Under the pieces are notes generated by a model. The model was given only the letters and a program-made list of their open reading frames with translations. It searched no databases and was not told where the DNA came from. The position numbers and the translations under genes were made by a program. This document shows positions 7,340 through 15,388 of a stretch of 55,023 nucleotides of DNA, one piece after another; the stretch's first letter is position 1; each line of letters begins with the position of its first letter. The stretch spans positions 1-55,023 of the forward strand of contig JADZBP010000053.1 of NCBI GenBank assembly GCA_020852055.1, in the 5' to 3' direction. The DNA comes from Candidatus Latescibacterota bacterium. GTDB taxonomy: Bacteria > Latescibacterota > UBA2968 > UBA8231.

Positions 7340-8488
7340 ATGAAAATCACCCGCATGGAAATCCTCGCCGCCCAGCAGGGGCGGATCATCGTCTTTGTGA
7401 AGCTGCACACCGACGAGGGCATCGTCGGATTTGGCGAACCCTCCTGTGTGGGCAAGGAACAGGCGGTGATGGGGGCGCTGCGGGATCTGGAGGGGTACCT
7501 GATCGGCGCCGACCCCTTCCAAATCGAGCGGCTGTGGGGCTATATGTACCGCACGGTGATCTGGCGGGGTGGGCCGGTGCTGATGGCCGCCCTCAGCGGC
7601 GTGGAGCATGCCCTGTGGGACATCAAAGCCAAGGCGCTGGGGGTGCCGGTCTGGGAGTTGTTGGGGGGCCGGGTGCGCGACCGGGTGGAGGTCTACGCCT
7701 GGATCCACGGGAACACCCCCGAGAGCTACGCCGAGGATGCGCAGCGGCGGCTGGAGGAGGGGTTCCGCACCGTGAAGTTCACCCCCTTCGAGTTCACCGG
7801 GCTGGGGTATAACCTGGCCGAGGGCAAACGGGCCGAGGCGCGGGTGCGGGCGGTGCGCGAGGCGGTGGGCGATGAGGTGGGCGTGGCCATCGACGGGCAC
7901 GGGGTGCTCAACCCGGTCAATGCGGTGGAGATGGCCAAACGCATCGAGCCGTACGGCATCCTCTTCTACGAGGAACCCATCCTGCCCGAATACAGCGACG
8001 CCCTGGCCGAGGTGCGGCGGCAGTGCCGCATCCCGGTGGCCACCGGCGAGCGGCTCTTTGGCCGCCATGCCTTCCGCGAGTTGCTGGTGAAGCAAGCGGT
8101 GGATGTGATCCAGGCCGACGTGGGCAATGCCGGGGGTATCCTCGAGGTGTACAAGATCGCGGCCATGGCCGAGGCCTTCTACGTCAGCATGGCGCCGCAC
8201 AACCCGTGGAGTCCGCTGACCACGGCCATCTCTCTGCACCTCGACGCCGTGGTGCAGAACTTCCTCATCCAGGAGATCCCCACTGCCGGCGCCCACCCGG
8301 ACCGGGGGCGCATCCTCAAACAGCAGATCGAGAAACCCCGCGACGGTTTTCTCGAGATCCCCACCGGACCAGGGTGGGGGGTGGATCTGGACGAGGACTA
8401 CCTCCGCAGCATCCCGTGGCAGCCCGGCGCGCCGCCGCGCCAGCCCTGGATTCCGCTGCGGCCCGACGGCGGGCTAGTGCATACCTGA
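7340..8488 (+). CDS. Enolase-superfamily sugar-acid dehydratase (galactonate dehydratase-like)
   Basis: A 382-aa mandelate racemase/muconate lactonizing enzyme family member, close in layout to D-galactonate dehydratase. The N-terminal capping domain contains VKLHTDEGIVGFGEP. In the barrel the Mg2+ ligands are D in VAIDGHG, E in LFYEEP and E in VATGER. The histidine of the DGHG block and the histidine of MAPHNPWSP match the two catalytic acid/base histidines of the galactonate dehydratase subgroup. The ATG at 7340 has AGGAGA 11 bases upstream; the GTG at 7331 is too close to that site. It would remove water from an aldonate to give a 2-keto-3-deoxy acid; the exact sugar cannot be read from sequence. 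Confidence 0.87.
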   Translation: MKITRMEILAAQQGRIIVFVKLHTDEGIVGFGEPSCVGKEQAVMGALRDLEGYLIGADPFQIERLWGYMYRTVIWRGGPVLMAALSGVEHALWDIKAKALGVPVWELLGGRVRDRVEVYAWIHGNTPESYAEDAQRRLEEGFRTVKFTPFEFTGLGYNLAEGKRAEARVRAVREAVGDEVGVAIDGHGVLNPVNAVEMAKRIEPYGILFYEEPILPEYSDALAEVRRQCRIPVATGERLFGRHAFRELLVKQAVDVIQADVGNAGGILEVYKIAAMAEAFYVSMAPHNPWSPLTTAISLHLDAVVQNFLIQEIPTAGAHPDRGRILKQQIEKPRDGFLEIPTGPGWGVDLDEDYLRSIPWQPGAPPRQPWIPLRPDGGLVHT

Positions 8489-8504
8489 AACCCGAGGTGA
8501 GGGC

Positions 8505-9572
8505 ATGAACTCCAAGGAACGCGTCAAGATCACCTTTGCCCGCCAGGCGCCCGACCGGGTGCCGCTCGACTATCTGGCCAACCCCGGCATCGACCGCCGC
8601 CTCAAGGACCACTACGGCCTGGCGGCGGGGGACGACGAGGGGCTGCGCCAGGCCCTGGGCATCGACTTCCGCCACCTCAACGCCCCCTATGTGGGGCCCA
8701 AGTTACACGCCGACGTGCCCGACCGGCAGGTGGACATCTGGGGCATCCACCGCCGCTGGATCGAACACGAGAGCGGCGGGTACTGGGATTTCTGCGACTG
8801 TCCCCTGCGCGAGGCCACCCTCGAAGAGGTGGAGGCCTGGCCCCTGCCCTCGCCGGACCACTTCGACTACAGCGCGGTGAAGGAGATGTGCCAGCGCTAC
8901 GCCCAGTACTGCTGCGTGGCCGGCAGCCCGGGCCTGGCCGACATCATCAACAGCACCGGCATGATCCGCAGCATGGAGCAGGTGCTGGTCGATCTGCTGA
9001 CCGACGAGGCGGCCTGCCTGCGCTTCATCGAGCGCAAGACCGACATCCAGTTGGAGGTGATCAGCCGGGTGCTGGAGGCCGCCCAGGGTGGCATCGACGT
9101 GTTGTGGATCGGCGAGGACCTGGGCACCCAGCGCGGGCCGCTGATCAGCCTGGAGCTGTTCCGCCGCCACCTGCGGCCCTGCCACCAGCGCTTCATCGAC
9201 CTGGGTAAGGCCTATAAGATTCCGGTGATGCTGCATTCGTGTGGTTCGAGCAGCTGGTCCTTCGACGACTTCGCCGAGATGGGGGTGGGGGTGGTGGACA
9301 CCCTGCAGCCCGAGGCCCACGACATGGGGCCGGCCTATCTCAAGCAACGCTACGGGGACCGGCTGGCCTTCCACGGCTGCGTCTCCACCGCCGGGCCGGT
9401 GGCGTACGGCACCAGGGCCGAGGCCGTGGCCGACGTGCGCCAGACCCTGGAGATCATGATGCCCGGCGGCGGCTATGCCCTGGCGCCCACCCACCAGCTG
9501 CAGGACAACTCGCCGACCTAAAACGTGGTGGCCATGTACGATACGGCCAAGGAGCTGGGTCGTTACCGCTGA
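8505..9572 (+). CDS. Uroporphyrinogen-decarboxylase-family protein with an in-frame TAA at 9519-9521
   Basis: As decoded, translation stops after 338 residues at 9521. The frame continues for 16 sense codons to a TGA at 9570-9572, encoding NVVAMYDTAKELGRYR. This tail fits the usual family ending (HQLQDNSPTENV-followed by a helix), so the TAA replaces a GAA glutamate codon by one base. The body is a URO-D-type barrel: RVPLDYLANPG, the MLHSCGSS block whose HxC resembles the zinc site of MtaA/CmuA-type methyltransferases, and LAFHGCVSTAG. Such proteins in this context are usually corrinoid- or methyl-transfer-related rather than haem-synthetic. GAGG precedes the ATG, 16 bases after the previous gene. 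The missing tail is short, so the truncated protein may still fold. Confidence 0.85.
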
Positions 9573-10351
9573 GCCGCACCCATCAGGTGGTTCCAGCACG
9601 CCTGGCGGATACTGCGCTCCTTGTAGTGGTCGCTCTGCGAGACCCGCAAAGGATTGGCGAAGGTGAGGATATTGTTGACATCCTCGGCCTGGCCGCGCTG
9701 GTTCCAGTCGTGGGGCCGGTTGAGGGTGGCCGGGTCGTGGTTCCAGGTGGGGGCAATGTTGTCCTGGGTGCGGCGGAAGAGGAACTTGATCATGTGGCGT
9801 TTGACCGAGGAGCGGTTGGCCCCGGTGCCGTGCCACAGGTCGTAGTGGGTGAAGGCCACAGTGCCGCCCTTGACCACCAGGGGAACCTGGCCGCGTATAT
9901 TGGTGTAGGTGGCCATGCGGTCGGTGGGCGCGTTGCGGAACTGGGTGCCCGGCACGATGATGGTGGGGCCCATGTCGGCGCTGACGGTGCGCGGGTAATA
10001 GAGGCCCAGGAAATGGTTGATGAACAGGTCGCGGTTGTTGAGGCCGTCCTGGTGCCAGTTCATGTGCGGGGAGCCGGGCGGCTTGCAGTGCCAGTGGCGG
10101 TGGGACTGCACCTCGTAGCCCGGGCCCAGCAGGCTGGTGAGCACCCCCTTGACCTGCGGGTGGTCGAGCACCTGCCACAGTTCGGGCACCGCCTCGGTGA
10201 TGGCGTCGCCGGGGTTGTGGCCGAGGGCGTCTAGCTTTTGGGCAATGGACTCGTTGAGGCCCGTCGGCAGGTCGGGTTCGAGCAGGTGATAGCCGTTGAC
10301 CACGAAGCGCGCCACCTCGGCGTCGCTGAGCAGGTGCGGGGACGGGCTCAC
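9563..10351 (-). CDS. Phytanoyl-CoA dioxygenase (PhyH) family protein
   Basis: A 262-aa Fe(II)/2-oxoglutarate-dependent oxygenase fold. The metal triad is visible as HQD in MNWHQDGL and the distal H in HYDLWHGTGAN, and the following R of that block fits the 2-oxoglutarate anchor region. SDAEVARFVVNGYHLLEP is a typical PhyH N-terminus. The GTG start overlaps the stop of the upstream gene (GTGA, 10348-10351), with GGAGGTGG eight bases before it. Its 3' end converges on the URO-D-like gene, and the two reading frames overlap by 10 bp if the URO-D tail is counted. The substrate is unknown; PhyH proteins are common beside enolase-superfamily and URO-D-like genes in FCB bacteria. Confidence 0.88.
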   Translation of the reverse strand: MSPSPHLLSDAEVARFVVNGYHLLEPDLPTGLNESIAQKLDALGHNPGDAITEAVPELWQVLDHPQVKGVLTSLLGPGYEVQSHRHWHCKPPGSPHMNWHQDGLNNRDLFINHFLGLYYPRTVSADMGPTIIVPGTQFRNAPTDRMATYTNIRGQVPLVVKGGTVAFTHYDLWHGTGANRSSVKRHMIKFLFRRTQDNIAPTWNHDPATLNRPHDWNQRGQAEDVNNILTFANPLRVSQSDHYKERSIRQACWNHLMGAAQR

Positions 10352-10629
10352 TGGACCACCTCCATTTTCTGCAAGATGAATTCGTAGCCGATCACGTCGA
10401 GGTCGCGGTCGTCGAAGGGGGCCTGCAGGTGGGGAAATTGGACCACCTGCCAGCCCGCGACGATGGCGTCGTGTACGGTTTGGTACGGCCACTGCGGTTC
10501 CTCGGCGCTGATCTCGACCTTGAAGCCGGCCACTGGCTCGATGAGGGTGAGGCCGAGGATCTCGGAGAAGACGCTGGGGGTGCGCGCGTGCAGGTAGAGC
10601 AGGCGCTGGCGGGGCTGGGAGTCGCTCAT
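10348..10629 (-). CDS. Small protein of unknown function coupled to the PhyH gene
   Basis: A 93-aa protein without membrane segments or signal peptide, ending YEFILQKMEVVQ. It is acidic and aromatic (EEPQWPYQTVHDAIVAGW, FDDRDLDVIGYEFIL), and looks like a compact alpha/beta domain. I do not recognise the family. Its stop overlaps the GTG start of the PhyH-like oxygenase by four bases, so the two are translated together and probably act together. No strong ribosome-binding site precedes the ATG at 10629. The queC gene starts divergently 69 bases away. Confidence 0.7.
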   Translation of the reverse strand: MSDSQPRQRLLYLHARTPSVFSEILGLTLIEPVAGFKVEISAEEPQWPYQTVHDAIVAGWQVVQFPHLQAPFDDRDLDVIGYEFILQKMEVVQ

Positions 10630-10698
10630 GGGCGATGGTCGCGGTTTTGGGTTGAGTGGGTGTTGATGGGCGGGCAAATATAAGACGAGGCAGCGGGA

Positions 10699-11370
10699 AT
10701 GGAAAAGACGAAAGAGGGCGCGGTGCTGCTGCTCAGCGGCGGCATGGATTCGGCCACCTGCCTGTGGTGGATGAGGCGGGAGGTGGCGGGGCCCATCCAT
10801 GCCCTGAGTATCGACTACGGGCAGCGGCACCGGGTGGAGTTGGAATGCGCCGCGCACCTGGCCGGGCGGGCCGGGGTGCCGCACAAGGTGGTGGGCCTGG
10901 ACCTGGCGGCCATCGGCGGCAGCCCGCTCACCGACGCGGGCCTGGCGGTGCCGGCAGCGCGGGAGGACCGGCAACTGGCCACGGTGGTGCCCTTCCGCAA
11001 CCTGCTCTTCGCCACCCTGGCGGCGGCCTGGGCCGAGACCCTGGGGTTGGCCGCGGTGTACCTAGCCCCGGTCAAGGACGACTACCGTTCCTACCGCGAC
11101 TGCCGCCGGCCTTTCTACGACAGTCTGGAGGGGACGCTGGGTCTGGGGGCCACCCGCGAGGGGCGTTGGACTCTGCACACCCCCTTTGTGGATCAGTGGA
11201 AGACTGAGGTGGTGAAGCTAGGGCTGGAGTTGGGGGTGCCCTACGAATTGACCCACACCTGTTACGAGGGGAAGAGGCCGGCCTGCGGACAGTGCGACGC
11301 CTGCGCCGAGCGCCTGGCCGCCTTTGCCGCCAACGGGGTGCCCGATCCGCTGGCGTACGCAGCTGCTTGA
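10699..11370 (+). CDS. queC: 7-cyano-7-deazaguanine synthase
   Basis: A 223-aa QueC, which converts 7-carboxy-7-deazaguanine to preQ0 with ATP and ammonia during queuosine synthesis. The PP-loop SGGMDS is at 13-18. The zinc ligands follow the family pattern at C188, C196, C199 and C202 (TCYEGKRPACGQCDAC). The central SYRDCRRPFYDSL block corresponds to the conserved PDCR segment. The ATG has a GCGGGA site. queE begins 50 bases after the stop, so the two form a queuosine module. No queD, queF or tgt is in the window. The 69-bp divergent gap before it shows an AT-rich TATAAG stretch but no convincing -35, and no preQ1 riboswitch was recognised. Confidence 0.94.
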   Translation: MEKTKEGAVLLLSGGMDSATCLWWMRREVAGPIHALSIDYGQRHRVELECAAHLAGRAGVPHKVVGLDLAAIGGSPLTDAGLAVPAAREDRQLATVVPFRNLLFATLAAAWAETLGLAAVYLAPVKDDYRSYRDCRRPFYDSLEGTLGLGATREGRWTLHTPFVDQWKTEVVKLGLELGVPYELTHTCYEGKRPACGQCDACAERLAAFAANGVPDPLAYAAA

Positions 11371-11420
11371 CGCGGCCACCCGCAGGGCTGATTTTCTGGC
11401 AGCCCGCCAGGTGAAAACCG

Positions 11421-12071
11421 ATGAACCCAGCCCTTCCCGAGCATCCCGAAATCCCCGACGAAGCCCCCCAGCGTCTGCCCGAGTGGCGCGCCGACGGCCA
11501 GGTGCTGCAGGTCAACGAGATCTTTTATTCGATTGAGGGCGAAGGCAGCCGGGTGGGCCAGCCCACCACCTTTGTGCGCCTGGCCAAGTGCAACCTGCGC
11601 TGCCGTTTCTGCGACACCGAATTCGACAGCTTCACCGAGATGGATCTGGATCGTATCGCCGCCGAGGTGGGGCGGCACCAGGCGGTCTGGGTCTGTTTCA
11701 CCGGCGGAGAGCCGCTGGGCCAGCACCTCGAACCGCTGGCCCGCCGCCTCAAGGAAGCCGGCTATCACCTCCATATCGAGACCAACGGCACCCTCTCCCC
11801 CGACCCGCGCCTCTTCGACCTCATCGACCACTGGACCGTCTCTCCCAAACGCTACCCGGTGGTGACGGGTTTCCGGCGCATCACCGAATTGAAGTACGTG
11901 GTGGGCAAGTCCTTCCGGGAAGACCGGGTGCAGGAGGAGTTGGCCGGGCAGATCTACCTGCAGCCCGAGTCCTCGGAACCGCGCCATGTGCAGAAGGCCC
12001 TGGAGGTGCTGGGCCGGCACCCCCACTGGCGGCTCTCCTGCCGCGTCCACAAGATCCTCGGCCTGCCCTGA
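11421..12071 (+). CDS. queE: 7-carboxy-7-deazaguanine synthase (radical SAM)
   Basis: A 216-aa radical-SAM enzyme forming 7-carboxy-7-deazaguanine from 6-carboxytetrahydropterin, the step before QueC. The 4Fe-4S cysteines are C57, C61 and C64 (CNLRCRFC), the family CxxxCxxC motif. FYSIEGEGSRVGQPTTFVRL upstream is the diagnostic QueE start, and FTGGEPLGQ is the SAM-binding GGE block. The length is normal. The preceding gene is queC, and the next gene begins 12 bases downstream. Confidence 0.95.
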   Translation: MNPALPEHPEIPDEAPQRLPEWRADGQVLQVNEIFYSIEGEGSRVGQPTTFVRLAKCNLRCRFCDTEFDSFTEMDLDRIAAEVGRHQAVWVCFTGGEPLGQHLEPLARRLKEAGYHLHIETNGTLSPDPRLFDLIDHWTVSPKRYPVVTGFRRITELKYVVGKSFREDRVQEELAGQIYLQPESSEPRHVQKALEVLGRHPHWRLSCRVHKILGLP

Positions 12072-12082
12072 AGGGGAACCCC

Positions 12083-13198
12083 GTGAAGATCAGCCGCGTC
12101 GAAGCGCTGCACCTGCGCCTGCCCCAGGTAAAAGAAGTGGCCGACGGCACCCAGGACTGCCTGCTGGTGCGCCTGCACACCGACGAGGGCCTCTGCGGGC
12201 TGGGGGAGGTGGTCTCGTGCTCCTACGTGGCCCGCGCCGTGATCGAGGCCCCGCGTTCGGCGCCTTTCCGCCACGGGCTGGGGGCCATCCTCACCGGCCT
12301 CGATCCCTTTGACCTGGAGGGCATAGAACGGGCCCTGCTGCACGGCACCGGTTGGTACGGGCCGGGCGGGGTGACCCGCCACGCCATGAGCGGGGTGGAT
12401 ATGGCCCTGTGGGACCTGCGCGGCCAGGCCCAGGGCCAGCCAGTGCGCCGGCTGCTGCGCCCCGACGCGGTGGACCAGGTGCCCTGTTATGCCAGTGTGT
12501 TGTGGCCGGACCGTCCCGAGCAGGTGTGCGAGTCGGCCCAGGCTTTTTTGGCGCAGGGGTACCGGGCGGTGAAATACGGCTGGGGGCTGATGGGCAAGGA
12601 CGCCGGGCTGGATGAGGAGTTGGTGGCTGCCGCCCGCCAGGCGTTGGGGCCGCAGGTGGAGTTGATGGTGGATGCGGGCCGTGCCTGGGACGCGGAGACA
12701 GCGCTGCAACGGGCTGAGTCGTTCGCCCGTTACCACATCGCCTGGCTGGAGGAGCCGCTGCACCCTTACGACTACGCGGGGTACGGCCGGCTGGCCGCCG
12801 CCTCGCCGGTGCCCATCGCCGGGGGGGAATTCCTCACCCTGCTGGAGGAGTACGAGCGTTTGCTGGGGGAGGGCGGCATTCAGGTGGTGCAGCCGGACCT
12901 GGGACGGGTGGGCGGCATCAGCTGGGGACAGCGCCTGGCCGCGCTGGCAGAACAGCAGGGGTGCCGGCCGGTGCCCCACGCCTACGGCACCGGGGTGTTG
13001 CTGGCGGCCTCGGCGCAGTGGGCCGCGGCCCTGGCGCAACCGCTGACCGAATACACCCGCGCCCCTTCGCCCCTGGCCCGCGACTTGGTGCGCCACACCC
13101 TGCGCTTCGAGGAGGGGGTGCTGAAATTGAGCGACGTGCCGGGGCTGGGGGTGGAGCTGGACGAAGAGGTCGTGGCAAGGTATCGTGTGAGCCAATGA
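12083..13198 (+). CDS. Enolase-superfamily enzyme, mandelate racemase-like
   Basis: A 371-aa member of the mandelate racemase/muconate lactonizing group. The capping domain has VRLHTDEGLCGLGEV. In the barrel the first metal ligand is D in MVDAGRAW, then E in WLEEPLHP and E in AGGEF. The catalytic end is PHAYGTG, with a histidine in the mandelate racemase H297 position. Strand two reads AVKYGWG, so only one lysine of the K-x-K pair is kept, as in several acid-sugar dehydratases. A GTG start at 12083 is preceded by AGGGGA with good spacing; earlier in-frame starts lie inside queE. It is a probable dehydratase or epimerase of a carboxylate sugar; specificity is unassigned. Confidence 0.82.
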   Translation: MKISRVEALHLRLPQVKEVADGTQDCLLVRLHTDEGLCGLGEVVSCSYVARAVIEAPRSAPFRHGLGAILTGLDPFDLEGIERALLHGTGWYGPGGVTRHAMSGVDMALWDLRGQAQGQPVRRLLRPDAVDQVPCYASVLWPDRPEQVCESAQAFLAQGYRAVKYGWGLMGKDAGLDEELVAAARQALGPQVELMVDAGRAWDAETALQRAESFARYHIAWLEEPLHPYDYAGYGRLAAASPVPIAGGEFLTLLEEYERLLGEGGIQVVQPDLGRVGGISWGQRLAALAEQQGCRPVPHAYGTGVLLAASAQWAAALAQPLTEYTRAPSPLARDLVRHTLRFEEGVLKLSDVPGLGVELDEEVVARYRVSQ

Positions 13199-13248
13199 TC
13201 TGGGTTGGGTCAGTGCAGCGTCGGGGAGCGGTCCCTTCGCTCATTCTC

Positions 13249-13268
13249 GCCGGCCATCCCTGGCCGGC
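13249..13268. repeat. Perfect 8-bp stem hairpin in the 13199-13381 gap
   Basis: GCCGGCCA at 13249-13256 pairs with TGGCCGGC at 13261-13268 around a TCCC loop. No T-run follows on either strand, so it is not a typical intrinsic terminator. It sits 10 bases before a larger hairpin, and the pair resembles a dispersed intergenic (REP/MITE-like) element. No second copy was noticed in this window. Confidence 0.5.
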
Positions 13269-13278
13269 TCCGAGGTCT

Positions 13279-13314
13279 GTCCTCCGGGGCGCAATCCTGC
13301 GCCCCTTGGAGGAC
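13279..13314. repeat. Large 15-bp stem hairpin in the same gap
   Basis: Bases 13279-13293 pair with 13298-13305 and 13308-13314 (GTCCTCC with GGAGGAC, and GGGGCGCA with TGCGCCCC), with a four-base ATCC loop and a two-base TT bulge. It is the strongest hairpin I found in the window. It lies between the stop of the enolase-superfamily gene and the creatininase start at 13382. It could attenuate or process the transcript, or belong to a repeat family. Confidence 0.6.
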
Positions 13315-13381
13315 CGAAATCCGCTCAGGGACTCACTCCCCGCCGCTGCTGTGTCCCTGGACAATTAACCGGGAGGCAACC

Positions 13382-14245
13382 ATGCCCTCAGTCAAAGAGA
13401 TCTACAAGTTCGACGAGCTGACCTGGCCCGAGATCAACGAGGCCGTGGCCCTGGGCAAGATCCCCATCCTGCCCACCGGTTCGGTGGAACAGCACGGCCC
13501 CCATCTGGCCCTCAACGTCGACCACCTCTGCGCCAACGCGGTGGCCACCGAGGCGGCCCGGCGCCGGCCCGAGTTGAGCCTGGTGATGCCGCCGGTGACC
13601 TACGGGTACGTGCACCATGTGATGGATTTCCCCGGCTCGATCAACATCCACTACGAACATTTCATCCAGTACGTGCTCGACATCTGCAAGAGCCTGGCGT
13701 ACCACGGCTTCAAGAAGATGATCCTCATCAACGGCCACGGTTCCAACCACAACCTGGTGGACATGGTGGCCCGGAGAGTGATCGTCGAGACCGATGCCAG
13801 TTGTGTCTTCTGCAGCTGGTGGCAGTTGCTCAAGGTGAACCCCGACTTCGACAAGCAGTGGCGGGAAAGCGTGTACCCGGGGGGCTGTTCACACGCCTGC
13901 GAACTGGAGACCTCGATGCTGCTGCACCTGGCCCCCCAGCACGTGCGCCAGGACCGCATCAAGAGCGAGCTGGCCAAGTTCAACAAGACCGGTTCCAAGT
14001 TCATCTGGGGGGATCTCTTTGGCAAAGGGGCGATGGGCCTGATCGAGTGGACCAGCCAGTACAGCGATACCGGGGTGATCGGCGAGGCGGAGAAGGCCAC
14101 CGCCGAGAAGGGCCGCATCGTCTTCGAGGAGGCCAGCGCCAACCTGGCGCAGTTCATCGGCGAGTACCACGCCCAGCAGATCGAGCCGCGCCAGCGCCAC
14201 CAGGCCCAGGCGCCCACCTTCCCGCTTTCCTTTCCCACCGACTGA
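13382..14245 (+). CDS. Creatininase family amidohydrolase
   Basis: A 287-aa protein of the creatininase/FAPy-hydrolase fold, a metal-dependent cyclic amide hydrolase group. Metal ligands are visible as E36 and H38 in GSVEQHGPHL and D47 in LNVDH. NGHGSNHN is the conserved catalytic block, and HACELETS gives the C-terminal glutamate ligand. The ATG follows GGGAGG. Residues 270-287 form a Gln/Pro-rich tail. Family members hydrolyse creatinine, formamidopyrimidines or mycofactocin peptides; nothing here defines the substrate. A membrane permease gene follows 39 bases later. Confidence 0.88.
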   Translation: MPSVKEIYKFDELTWPEINEAVALGKIPILPTGSVEQHGPHLALNVDHLCANAVATEAARRRPELSLVMPPVTYGYVHHVMDFPGSINIHYEHFIQYVLDICKSLAYHGFKKMILINGHGSNHNLVDMVARRVIVETDASCVFCSWWQLLKVNPDFDKQWRESVYPGGCSHACELETSMLLHLAPQHVRQDRIKSELAKFNKTGSKFIWGDLFGKGAMGLIEWTSQYSDTGVIGEAEKATAEKGRIVFEEASANLAQFIGEYHAQQIEPRQRHQAQAPTFPLSFPTD

Positions 14246-14284
14246 GCCGCGGCCCGGACCGCGCAGAAAGGCAAAGCAGCACCT

Positions 14285-15388
14285 ATGAACGACAACCAGC
14301 GCCCCCACCCCCTCGGCCTGGGCAGCAGCTTCCACAGCTATTTCCTGCTCTTGCTGCTGGCCGGGGTGGCGGTGGTGATCTTCAAGATGGTGAAGGTGTT
14401 CCTGGTGCCGGTGATGCTGGCCGCGGTTTTCGCCGGGATCTTCTACCCGCTCTATACCTGGCTCATGGCGAGCACCGGCCAGCGCGAGAACGTCAGCGCC
14501 ATGATCTGTTGCGTGTTACTGCTGGCCTGCCTGGTGGCCCCCATCTACCTCATCGCCAACCTGGTGGCCCGCGAGGCGGGGGACTTCTACCAGACCCTCG
14601 AGGGGCTGCTGGTGCCGCTGATGCAACAGGACACCACCCAGTTGAAGGCCGAGTTCCAGAAACTGCCCTGGTACCAGGCCCTCGAGTACCTGCACATCGA
14701 CTGGGAGGAAACCCTGCTCAACAGCGCCAAGAGCGCCGGCACGGCCATGGCGGCGGTGATCAACAAGACCACCGAGGGCACGGTGCAGCTGCTGACCAGC
14801 CTGGTGGTCACCTTCTTCACCATGTTCTACTTCTTCCGCGACGGGGAGCAGTTGGTGGCGCGGCTCAAATACCTCAGCCCCCTGGACGAGCGCTACGAGA
14901 CGGCGCTCATCGAGCGTTTTGCCTCCGTCTCCCGCGCCACCCTCAAGGGCACCCTCTTCATCGGCCTGACCCAGGGGTTGCTGGGCGGGATCACCCTGTG
15001 GGCCTTTGGTTTCCCCTCGCCCGTGCTCTGGAGCACGGTGATGGCGTTGGCCTCCATCCTGCCCCTGCTGGGGGCCGGCATGGTGCTCTACCCGGCGGCC
15101 ATCTACTCCCTGGTCACCGGCGACTACACCACCGGCATCGCCATTATCGCCATCACCGCGGTAATCATCTCCAGCATCGACAATGTCATGCGTCCCTGGT
15201 TGGTGGGGCGCGAGACCGGCCTGCACGACCTGATCATCTTCTTCTCCACCCTGGGCGGTATCGGCATGTTCGGGGTGATGGGTTTTATCTTGGGGCCCAT
15301 CCTGGCAGCCCTCTTTCTGACCATTCTCGATTTCTACGCCATCGAGTTCAAGGACCAGCTCGATCCCGGGGAGCATCCGTTGCCATGA
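14285..15388 (+). CDS. AI-2E family transporter (PerM/YdiK-like permease)
   Basis: A 367-aa inner-membrane protein with about seven or eight hydrophobic segments: about 20-57, 72-96, 160-182, 215-250, 255-275, 280-300 and 305-350. A central soluble stretch (about 98-155) is typical of the family. The C-terminal pattern LPLLGAGMVLYPAAIY, then DNVMRPWLVG, then ILGPILAALFL is diagnostic. The family name comes from an autoinducer-2 exporter, but many members move other small solutes or Na+/H+. Its last four bases (ATGA) overlap the start of the following enolase-superfamily gene, which hints that the permease handles that enzyme's substrate or product. Confidence 0.9.
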   Translation: MNDNQRPHPLGLGSSFHSYFLLLLLAGVAVVIFKMVKVFLVPVMLAAVFAGIFYPLYTWLMASTGQRENVSAMICCVLLLACLVAPIYLIANLVAREAGDFYQTLEGLLVPLMQQDTTQLKAEFQKLPWYQALEYLHIDWEETLLNSAKSAGTAMAAVINKTTEGTVQLLTSLVVTFFTMFYFFRDGEQLVARLKYLSPLDERYETALIERFASVSRATLKGTLFIGLTQGLLGGITLWAFGFPSPVLWSTVMALASILPLLGAGMVLYPAAIYSLVTGDYTTGIAIIAITAVIISSIDNVMRPWLVGRETGLHDLIIFFSTLGGIGMFGVMGFILGPILAALFLTILDFYAIEFKDQLDPGEHPLP

